Source of the DNA: an uncultured Streptomyces sp.
GTDB lineage: Bacteria; Actinomycetota; Actinomycetes; Streptomycetales; Streptomycetaceae
Direction of reading: 5' to 3'
Assembly (NCBI GenBank): GCA_946480485.1
Contig: CAMLJW010000403.1
Location: 1 to 5,001, forward strand
Length of the DNA stretch: 5,001 nucleotides
The position numbers and the translations under genes were made by a program. Below the pieces are notes generated by a model, which ran no database searches, was not told the DNA's origin, and saw only the letters and a program-made list of their open reading frames with translations. Every line of letters starts with the position of its first letter. Position 1 is the stretch's first letter. This document shows, in pieces, positions 1 through 5,001 of this stretch.

Positions 1-116
1 AAGAGCACGGGTTTGTTCGCCACCGGAACCAACTGCTTGGCGGAGGTGTGCGTGATGGGACGCAGCCGGGTTCCGGACCCTCCGGCCAGTACAAGTGCTT
101 TCAGGGGATGGCGCAT
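1..116 (-). CDS. rmlA: Glucose-1-phosphate thymidylyltransferase, StrD/RmlA-long type (N-terminal 38 codons only)
   Basis: This gene starts at an ATG at 116 and runs off the left edge, so only its first 38 codons are visible. The protein opens with a short hydrophobic strand (residues 6-10) followed by the nucleotide-binding signature [13 protein letters not shown] at about residues 10-22. Next comes a segment reading [14 protein letters not shown], the start typical of sugar-nucleotide pyrophosphorylases. The [12 protein letters not shown] form, rather than the S-K-Q-L-L-P-V-Y-D-K-P of short RmlA enzymes, points to the long StrD-like class, usually about 355 residues. The family joins dTTP and glucose 1-phosphate into dTDP-glucose, the entry to dTDP-rhamnose and other deoxysugars. 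The gene starts 6 bp after the preceding stop codon, so it is almost certainly co-transcribed with the transferase genes. It may supply a sugar that decorates the polymer or forms its linkage unit; that role is inferred. The substrate cannot be confirmed from the N-terminus alone. Confidence 0.88.
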
Positions 117-122
117 GATGGA

Positions 123-2192
123 TCAACGATTCCCTGAGTTCTGAGGTGCGTGGGACCGGGTTTTCATGGACTCCTCGACCGGTGGCTGCTGCGGGACGAC
201 GGTACTGGGCGGAGCGGTCAGGGGAAGAGCGGTCATGGGCGGAGCGGTCATGGACGGAGTGGCCATGGGTTGCGCCGCGCGGGCGAGACGTTGCACCGCC
301 GCGTTGAAACGCGTCAAGGAATCCGGCTCGCAGGGGCCGAGAAGGTAGTCCTTGAGATCCGCGCGGGCTTCACGCATCGTGTCGGGTTCCTTTCCGGCCG
401 CGGCCAGAAGCACGTGCCGCAGGTCCGCCGCGTCCGGGGTGAGGACGAAGGCACCGAGGGCCGCCGTGTAGCGGCGGCGGAATTCCCGTTCGCCCAGCCC
501 GGCGCCGTCGACGATGGCGTACGGCTTTCCGCTCGCGATGAAATCGGACACGACGCTGGAGATGTCGGAGACGAGCAGGTCGCACTGGTTGAAGCAGGAG
601 TACAGATGCGGGCCGTCCGCGGCGATCACGACGTGCTGATCCGGGGCGTGGGCGGCCCAGTACAGCGAATCCCGGCGCTCCGCGAGCCTTTCCAGGGCGT
701 CGGCGGCCTGCCGGGTCAGCAGGGCGTCACGGGAGCACTCGGCCTCGTCCGCCCGGCCCGGCGTCCGGGCCGAGCGCCACTGCGCCTCGACGCGCGCGCG
801 TTCGGTCGTGAGCCGGGGGTCCGCGGGGCCGGTGGGACGGGTGGCGTTGGCCTCCCGCAGCAGGGCCACGATGCGCTCGTGCGCCCGCTTCGCCTTCGGG
901 TCCCGCACACCGGTGTAGGGGTGCGGCTTGTAGAGGATGCGCACCTCGACGGGGGCGCAGAGCAGCGCCCTGATGATCAGCTCTCCGGAGTCGGTGATCG
1001 AGGTGACGCCCGGCTCGGGCTCCCAGCTCTCCCAGGTCGGCGCGTACAGAACCGTCAGGGGTGAGGAGCGCGGGCCCTCCTTCGCCGGCTGGACCGGGGC
1101 CAGCTGCGGCCGGCCCACCTCGACGATCTCGTCGTCCCGTACCCCCACGTCCGCCGCTGCCCAGCGGTCGCGCCCGGCCCGGCCCGCCGTCCACACCTCG
1201 TCGTAGACCTTGGCGTACGGGTTGACCGACGCCTGCTTGTCGCTGTCCCCGTGGCCGATGAAGACGTGCTTGGCGCTCGGGATGCGGAGCATGTGGATGT
1301 TGGGTCCGACGTTGGCCGCGTACAGCACCACGCGCGCGGAGGTGAAGCCGAGTCTCATCACATGGCCGGCCTTGGGCAGACACATCACCGGGAGCGTGGT
1401 GGGAGCGAGGTCGGCGAGGATGTGGCGTTCACGCAGGAGCACCATCGCGCGGGCGTCCAGCGCCTCCAGCGTCTTCAGCCACATGTTGATCTGGTAGGCG
1501 GAGGACTTCATGCCGGAGAAGTACAGGACCACCGTGGGCCGGTACTCCTCCAGCCAGCGGTCCGCGTACGCGATGACCCGATCGTCATCGGGCATGGTCC
1601 GGGTCTCCAGGAAGGCGGGAAGCAGCGCCGCGTCATAGGCGAGTAGGAGGGTGATGGTGGCGGCACAGCCCACCGTCGCCGCTGTCGCGCTCCCTGTCGC
1701 GGTCCAGGCGAGAAGTCCCGCGACGGCGGGCACGTCCGCATGCATGATCTTCTCGAACGCCCGGTGCGTGAGCAGCGCCGAGGGGGCGTCCGGGATGCCC
1801 AGGGGCCCCAGGTCGATGTTCCGGGTCACGAGTGGCAGCTTGCGGGCCCGCTTGATGAGCGTCAGCAGCAGGCTTTGCGGCGTCTGGAGCACGTAGAAGA
1901 GGACGAAGGTGGTGGCCGCGAGCAGGACGGGGACGTCCATGCGAGCGAGAAGGACCACGAGGAGCAGTTGGCGGACGACGAAGCGCAGGGTCAGGCCGAG
2001 GCGGGCCCTGCGCATGGCCACGAAGAGCCGGGTGCCGGCCTCACTGAGGCGCTGGTCGGCGGCGTAACTCACCGCCGCGGCGCACCCGAAGAGCCATGGG
2101 TCGCCCAGTGCGGCCGCCACGCACAGCGTCGGATGGGCGAGCAGGAAGGCGATCGAGGAAACGGGGCGTTCGGAGAGGAGTTTCGCGATCAC
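123..2192 (-). CDS. Membrane-associated TagF-family polyol-phosphate (CDP-glycerol/CDP-ribitol) transferase, 689 aa
   Basis: The protein probably transfers glycerol or ribitol phosphate from a CDP-activated donor to a growing wall or capsule polymer at the inner membrane face. The GTG start at 2192 was chosen because its GTGA overlaps the upstream TGA stop and a GGGGAA site precedes it. The frame stays open upstream to 2609, but that extension (Arg/Pro/Gly-rich) is antisense-like and overlaps the real upstream gene.

Residues 1-200 are strongly hydrophobic, with candidate membrane stretches near 12-45, 68-110 and 152-195, then M-P-D-D-D. The catalytic region of the Glyphos_transf family follows: GHGDSDK (313-319, at the place of the usual HGTPLK), VGRPQL (359-364), YAPTWE (383-388), YKPHP (421-425) and CDLLVSDISSVVSDF (537-551). 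Between the last two lies an Arg/Ala/Glu-rich, probably helical insertion of about 100 residues. The tail (643-667) has five degenerate pentapeptides of M-T-A-P-P type. The family is clear; donor and acceptor are not. Given the upstream CDP-ribitol-type synthase, a ribitol phosphate donor is favoured. Confidence 0.9.
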   Translation of the reverse strand: MIAKLLSERPVSSIAFLLAHPTLCVAAALGDPWLFGCAAAVSYAADQRLSEAGTRLFVAMRRARLGLTLRFVVRQLLLVVLLARMDVPVLLAATTFVLFYVLQTPQSLLLTLIKRARKLPLVTRNIDLGPLGIPDAPSALLTHRAFEKIMHADVPAVAGLLAWTATGSATAATVGCAATITLLLAYDAALLPAFLETRTMPDDDRVIAYADRWLEEYRPTVVLYFSGMKSSAYQINMWLKTLEALDARAMVLLRERHILADLAPTTLPVMCLPKAGHVMRLGFTSARVVLYAANVGPNIHMLRIPSAKHVFIGHGDSDKQASVNPYAKVYDEVWTAGRAGRDRWAAADVGVRDDEIVEVGRPQLAPVQPAKEGPRSSPLTVLYAPTWESWEPEPGVTSITDSGELIIRALLCAPVEVRILYKPHPYTGVRDPKAKRAHERIVALLREANATRPTGPADPRLTTERARVEAQWRSARTPGRADEAECSRDALLTRQAADALERLAERRDSLYWAAHAPDQHVVIAADGPHLYSCFNQCDLLVSDISSVVSDFIASGKPYAIVDGAGLGEREFRRRYTAALGAFVLTPDAADLRHVLLAAAGKEPDTMREARADLKDYLLGPCEPDSLTRFNAAVQRLARAAQPMATPSMTAPPMTALPLTAPPSTVVPQQPPVEESMKTRSHAPQNSGNR
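131..136 (-). promoter_or_regulatory. Weak ribosome binding site candidate for the thymidylyltransferase gene
   Basis: CAGGGA on the minus strand lies 14 nt before the ATG at 116 and just inside the end of the preceding gene. The match is short and the spacing long, so the gene may rely partly on translational coupling to the upstream stop codon at 123-125. Confidence 0.35.
207..266 (-). repeat. 15-bp tandem coding repeat (four clear units) in the transferase tail
   Basis: Four adjacent 15-bp units lie at 207-221, 222-236, 237-251 and 252-266. On the plus strand they resemble gggcggagcggtcat with one to four changes each. A fifth, much decayed unit may lie at 192-206. The period is a multiple of three, so each unit encodes one pentapeptide (consensus M-T-A-P-P, residues 643-662 of the transferase; the decayed unit gives 663-667). 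Copy number could change without breaking the frame. The function of the tail is unknown; a flexible linker is the simplest reading. Confidence 0.8.
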
Positions 2193-3610
2193 CGGGCAGC
2201 GTTCCCCACGGGCGACTCGAGGCGGACGTCGATGACCTGGCCGGTACGGCTGGACAGCAGCACGTCGATCGACGTGCGCGCGACCGCCTCCGACGTCAAA
2301 AGCGAGTGGGCGGGCTCGTCGCCGAAGGCCCGGACCCGCATCGGGGTCCGGGTCCGCTCCGGGTTCACGCAGTTGACGCGGATGCCGTCGGCCGTCCACT
2401 CGTCGGCCAGCGCCTGCGTGAGGTTGACCATCGCCGCCTTGGAGGACGAGTACAGGCTGTACTCGGCGCGCCCGCGGGTATAGCTGCTGGAGGTGTACAG
2501 CAGCAGATGGCCGCGGCTGGCGGCGAGGTACCTGTGTGCTGCCTTGGCGATCTGTACGGGAGCCAGGTAGTTGACCTCGAGGGCCTCGCGAATGTCCGCG
2601 TCGGAGCACTCGCTGAGGCGGCCGATGCGCAGGACGGCGGCGGTGTTGACGACGTAGTCGATCCGGCCGGCCACCGTATGCGCCTCGGCGAGCGCCTTCT
2701 CGATCTGCTCGGCGTTCTCGATGTGCACACCGGTCGTGCTGCGCCCGTGGGCGAAGACCGTCGCCCCGTACCGCTGGGCCAGGGCCGCGATGTCGGCGCC
2801 GATGCCGTACGACCCTCCGAAGACGACCACCGACTTGCCCTCCAGCAGCCGGTGATCCGCGTCGGCCTGGGGCGGCACGGTGTGCGAGGAGAGCTGGAAG
2901 AGCTTGTCGGCGATGTGGATGTCGACGGGCTCGGTCACCTTCATGTTGTGCGCCTCGCCCCGGACGACGTGGATCGGCACGTCGGGCAGGTAGTTGAGGA
3001 CGACGGAGCAGTCGTCGGTGGCGCGGAAGGCCGGGTCGGCCGAGGCGATCTCGTACGCCCTGCGGATCGTCGACAGCTTGAAGGCCTGAGGTGTCTGGCC
3101 GCGGCGCAACCGGCTGCGGTCAGGGATGTCGGTGATGTACTCGCCGTCCGCTCCGTGCGTGCGCGTGACGATGATGGTGTCCGCGGTGGGGATGGCCACG
3201 TCGACGGCCTCGTGGGAGTCGAGGGCGGCGATGCAGTCGGCGACGATGCGCTGCGAGAGCAGAGGGCGTACGGCGTCGTGGAAAAGGACCTTCTGATCCT
3301 TGGCGGGGGGACGGGCCGTCAGGAAGCCGATGGCGCGCCGGGTGGTGTCGTTGCGTGTGGTCCCGCCCTCCAGCACGCACATGACCTTGGTGAAACCGGC
3401 CTTGGCGATGATCTCCTGGGCCCTTCCCACATATCCGGGCGCCATCATCAGCAGGACCTCGTCCACGCCCGATGCCTCCTCGAAGACGCCGAGGGTGTGC
3501 TCCAGGACGCTTCTCCCCGCGATCTTGACGAACTGTTTGGGGAGGGCGAGGCCCACGCGCCGGCCGGTTCCCCCGGCGAGTACGACGGCAGTGGTACGGA
3601 TCGGTGGCAT
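2189..3610 (-). CDS. Bifunctional cytidylyltransferase / SDR oxidoreductase, Bcs1-type CDP-ribitol synthase, 473 aa
   Basis: This fusion probably reduces ribulose 5-phosphate to ribitol 5-phosphate with NADPH and joins it to CTP, giving CDP-ribitol in the cytoplasm. Residues 1-235 form an IspD/TarI-like cytidylyltransferase: LAGGTGRRVG (11-20), PKQF (24-27), HDAVRP (111-116), PTADT (141-145), PDRSRLRRGQTPQAF (163-177), TDD (198-200) and NMKVTEPVDI (222-231). By motif alignment to E. coli IspD, the catalytic Arg17/18, Lys25, Asp112, Thr145, Arg165, Thr198 and Lys224 all appear to be present.

Residues 255-465 form a short-chain dehydrogenase: cofactor loop GGSYGIG (265-271), NTAA (322-325), serines 374-376, Tyr387 and Lys391 of the YxxxK motif, and N-P-E-R-T-R-T-P-M (416-424). 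Both order and length match H. influenzae Bcs1 (about 474 residues). Firmicutes use separate TarI and TarJ, and TarJ is a zinc-dependent medium-chain enzyme instead. The gene begins 51 bp after the upstream transferase and overlaps the next by 4 bp. An automatic label of IspD (isoprenoid pathway) would be misleading. The exact polyol is inferred from the fusion type. Confidence 0.92.
   Translation of the reverse strand: MPPIRTTAVVLAGGTGRRVGLALPKQFVKIAGRSVLEHTLGVFEEASGVDEVLLMMAPGYVGRAQEIIAKAGFTKVMCVLEGGTTRNDTTRRAIGFLTARPPAKDQKVLFHDAVRPLLSQRIVADCIAALDSHEAVDVAIPTADTIIVTRTHGADGEYITDIPDRSRLRRGQTPQAFKLSTIRRAYEIASADPAFRATDDCSVVLNYLPDVPIHVVRGEAHNMKVTEPVDIHIADKLFQLSSHTVPPQADADHRLLEGKSVVVFGGSYGIGADIAALAQRYGATVFAHGRSTTGVHIENAEQIEKALAEAHTVAGRIDYVVNTAAVLRIGRLSECSDADIREALEVNYLAPVQIAKAAHRYLAASRGHLLLYTSSSYTRGRAEYSLYSSSKAAMVNLTQALADEWTADGIRVNCVNPERTRTPMRVRAFGDEPAHSLLTSEAVARTSIDVLLSSRTGQVIDVRLESPVGNAAR
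2202..2207 (-). promoter_or_regulatory. Ribosome binding site supporting the GTG start at 2192
   Basis: GGGGAA on the minus strand sits 9 nt before the GTG at 2192, inside the last codons of the upstream fusion gene. Together with the GTGA stop/start overlap it decides the start of the 689-residue transferase and suggests translational coupling. Confidence 0.6.
2260..2277. repeat. 18-bp perfect palindrome inside the fusion gene
   Basis: GCACGTCGATCGACGTGC equals its own reverse complement. It lies in the SDR C-terminal coding region (codons for T-S-I-D-V, residues 446-450), 67 bp upstream of the GTG at 2192. An eight-base part, acgtcgat, recurs at 2226-2233. It could be an intragenic operator or RNA hairpin, or a coincidence of common GC-rich codons; the sequence does not decide. 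Confidence 0.45.
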
Positions 3611-3661
3611 GGGGAGGTAAGTGATCCTTCCGTGCGTGAGTGGCCGGCTCGGACCGACGGC
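3611..3661. other. 51-bp intergenic spacer within the operon
   Basis: This is the only real gap between genes in the window. It holds the distant GGAAGGA site and short GC-rich inverted matches (gccg/cggc near 3642-3660). There is no stable stem followed by a T-run on the minus strand, and no recognisable -10/-35 pair, so it is read as a spacer in a continuous transcript. Confidence 0.5.
3625..3631 (-). promoter_or_regulatory. Ribosome binding site candidate for the fusion gene, unusually distant
   Basis: GGAAGGA on the minus strand is the only Shine-Dalgarno-like stretch before the ATG at 3610, with a spacing of 14 nt against the usual 5-10. No in-frame ATG or GTG lies closer to it, and the protein homology begins almost at this ATG, so the start stands despite the spacing. 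Confidence 0.45.
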
Positions 3662-4999
3662 TCAGGGCTCGACGAGCAGCGAGTGACGGGCGGCGGCCTG
3701 GGGGTCGGTGGGGAGAACGGAGACGGAGGGCTCGGCGGCCGGGGCGGGACGACGCTGGTGCAGGGGTACGAAGGAGGGGAGGCCGCCCCGTTCGCCGAGG
3801 AAGACATGGCGTACGACTCGCTCGGCTGCGCGCCCGTCGTCGTAGGGGCAGAAGCCCTCACGGAACGCGGCCCGCCGCCGGGCGGAGCCGGGGCTGCGCC
3901 ACGCCCCGTTCGCGAAGATGTCGATCAGCTCGTCCTCGCTCTGCGCGACCATGCCGGGCGGGAAGCTCCGGAGGTCGAAGTAGGTGCCGCGGGCCGCCTC
4001 GTAGGCCTCGCGGTCGTCGGTGTACACGACGATCGGGCGGTCCAGGTTGGCGTAGTCGAACATCAGCGAGGAGTAGTCCGTGACCAGCGCGTCGCTCGCC
4101 AGGCAGAGGGACTCGACGCAGGGGTGGTCCGAGACGTCGATCAGCCGGGAGGAACCTTCGCTCACTACGGGGGTGTCGTAGAAGTAGTGGGCGCGGGTCA
4201 GCACCGTGAAGCTCGGGCCGAGCGCACGCAGCACGCGCTCCAGGTCGAGCGCGTGGCGCTGGGTGCGGCGGTAGTCCCGGTGTGTGGGGGCGTACAGGAT
4301 CGCGACCGAATCGCAGGGGATGCCGAGGTCCTCCCGAAGCGTGGCCACGTCCTGGGCCGTGGCGTTCTGGTAGACGTCGTTGCGTGGATAGCCGTACTCG
4401 AGGGTGGTGTAGGCGGCGGGGTAGACCCGTTCCCAGACCAGCGTCGAGTGGTGGTTGGCGGACAGGAGGTAGTCCCATTTGTCGGCGTTGGTCATCAGCT
4501 GGCCGAAATCCATGCCGCGTGCGGCGGCCGGGCGGTCCAGCAGATCGAGGCCCATGCTCTTGAGCGGGGTGCCGTGCTGGGTCTGGAGGAACACCTGTCC
4601 CCGGCGCTTGACCAGCTTGCGGGTGAAGTTGACGTTGTTGACCAGGTACTTGGAGCGGGCGAGCGCGGTCCAGTAGGCGGCCGTGCCCGGCGTGAGACGG
4701 CGGGTGGCCGTCGGGACGGTGTGGTGGTGCGCGGGCCGCGCGATCCACGCGGTGCGGATGCCGGGCGCCAGTTCGCGGACCTTCTCCTCGACGGCGGCGG
4801 GGTTGCAGCTGTAGCCGCGGCCCCAGTAGGCGCAGAACACGGCGTCATTCTCGCGCAGCGGAAGGCGCCGTTGGATCCGGTAGTGGACCTGGAGTGCGGT
4901 CGCCCTGACGGCACGGCGTGCGGCGACGGCGACGCGGATGACGCGGCGCTGGAGGGCCCGTGCGCGGGACAGGGCGCGGTAGGTGCGGTGCGCGCCCAT
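3662..4999 (-). CDS. TagB/TagF-family CDP-glycerol (polyol-phosphate) transferase, 445 aa
   Basis: This is a cytoplasmic, membrane-peripheral transferase that probably adds the first or further glycerol or ribitol phosphate units to a lipid-linked wall-polymer precursor. The classic Glyphos_transf signatures appear in order: FCAYWGRGYSCNP (55-67), HGTPLKSMG (142-150), GYPRNDV (203-209), YAPTHRDY (236-243), a T-R-A-H segment (268-271) in the place of KPHP, VTDYSSLMFDYANLDRP (306-322), and FCPYDDGRAAERVV (383-396), which closes the domain.

The first 50 residues carry 14 arginines and only one acidic residue, alternating with Ala/Val/Leu. This fits amphipathic helices that dock on the membrane, as described for TagF-type enzymes. 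The last 40 residues are Pro/Ala-rich and probably flexible. The ATG at 4999 is two bases from the window edge. An in-frame upstream extension, for example a fused glycosyltransferase, therefore cannot be excluded, and no ribosome binding site can be seen. It is the first gene of the visible operon. Its motifs differ clearly from those of the 689-residue paralogue, suggesting different acceptors, perhaps primer versus polymerase. Confidence 0.9.
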   Translation of the reverse strand: MGAHRTYRALSRARALQRRVIRVAVAARRAVRATALQVHYRIQRRLPLRENDAVFCAYWGRGYSCNPAAVEEKVRELAPGIRTAWIARPAHHHTVPTATRRLTPGTAAYWTALARSKYLVNNVNFTRKLVKRRGQVFLQTQHGTPLKSMGLDLLDRPAAARGMDFGQLMTNADKWDYLLSANHHSTLVWERVYPAAYTTLEYGYPRNDVYQNATAQDVATLREDLGIPCDSVAILYAPTHRDYRRTQRHALDLERVLRALGPSFTVLTRAHYFYDTPVVSEGSSRLIDVSDHPCVESLCLASDALVTDYSSLMFDYANLDRPIVVYTDDREAYEAARGTYFDLRSFPPGMVAQSEDELIDIFANGAWRSPGSARRRAAFREGFCPYDDGRAAERVVRHVFLGERGGLPSFVPLHQRRPAPAAEPSVSVLPTDPQAAARHSLLVEP

Positions 5000-5001
5000 G
5001 C

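Noticed and set aside
150..1064. Long plus-strand open frame (304 codons)
   Set aside because: It is antisense to the conserved catalytic region of the transferase. Its translation is Gly/Arg-rich and low in recognisable motifs, as expected for a mirror frame in high-GC DNA.
1571..1590. Inverted repeat cgatgac/gtcatcg with a 6-nt loop
   Set aside because: It falls inside the transferase coding region, at the codons for a run of aspartates followed by R-V-I. No T-run follows, so it is neither a terminator nor a convincing regulatory hairpin.
1740..2483. Plus-strand open frame (247 codons)
   Set aside because: It is antisense to two genes with clear family motifs. The translation is rich in E, G and Q with no domain signature, and there is no sign of a separate promoter.
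2193..2609. N-terminal extension of the transferase to an ATG at 2609
   Set aside because: The extra 139 residues overlap the SDR coding region, are Arg/Pro/Gly-rich without family similarity, and the GTG at 2192 has both a ribosome binding site and a stop/start overlap.
2189..3610. Reading the fusion as an isoprenoid-pathway IspD enzyme
   Set aside because: The C-terminal SDR domain, the length match to Bcs1 and the flanking TagF-family transferases point to polyol-phosphate activation, although the catalytic motifs of the first domain are IspD-like.
3640..3661. Possible terminator in the 51-bp gap between the first transferase and the fusion gene
   Set aside because: The inverted matches are only about 4 bp long with no T-run, and the gene spacing and related functions favour a continuous transcript.

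Overview
The window is high-GC DNA with Streptomyces-like codon use: third positions are almost all G or C, there is a GTG start, and genes are packed with overlapping stop/start codons. This points to a streptomycete or close actinobacterial relative, but no marker gene here fixes the genus. All genes supported by the sequence lie on the minus strand and read from right to left as one probable operon. Nothing on the plus strand is convincing; the long plus-strand frames are antisense shadows typical of GC-rich DNA.

In transcription order: (1) 4999-3662, a TagB/TagF-family (CDP-glycerol:polyol-phosphate) transferase with a basic N-terminus; (2) after a 51-bp gap, 3610-2189, a two-domain fusion of an IspD/TarI-type cytidylyltransferase and a short-chain dehydrogenase/reductase, the layout of Haemophilus influenzae Bcs1, which makes CDP-ribitol from ribulose 5-phosphate; (3) with a 4-bp GTGA overlap, 2192-123, a larger TagF-family transferase with a hydrophobic, probably membrane-embedded N-terminal domain and a pentapeptide-repeat tail; (4) 6 bp further on, 116 to beyond the left edge, the first 38 codons of a StrD/RmlA-long-type glucose-1-phosphate thymidylyltransferase.

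Together these look like part of a cell-wall or capsular glycopolymer operon. The fusion enzyme would supply an activated polyol phosphate, most likely CDP-ribitol. The two transferases would prime and/or extend a polyol-phosphate chain on a lipid carrier at the inner face of the membrane. The nucleotidyltransferase would open a dTDP-sugar branch for decorating the polymer or building its linkage unit. The central inference is that the polymer is poly(ribitol phosphate)-like rather than poly(glycerol phosphate), although the transferases would be labelled CDP-glycerol enzymes by family name.

The less ordinary details are the fused SDR-type CDP-ribitol synthase in place of the separate TarI/TarJ pair of Firmicutes, the membrane domain and insertion in the second transferase, its 15-bp coding repeat, and an 18-bp perfect palindrome inside the fusion gene about 70 bp upstream of the next start. 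No RNA gene, mobile element, CRISPR array or convincing terminator was found. No promoter is visible; the operon promoter probably lies to the right of the window.
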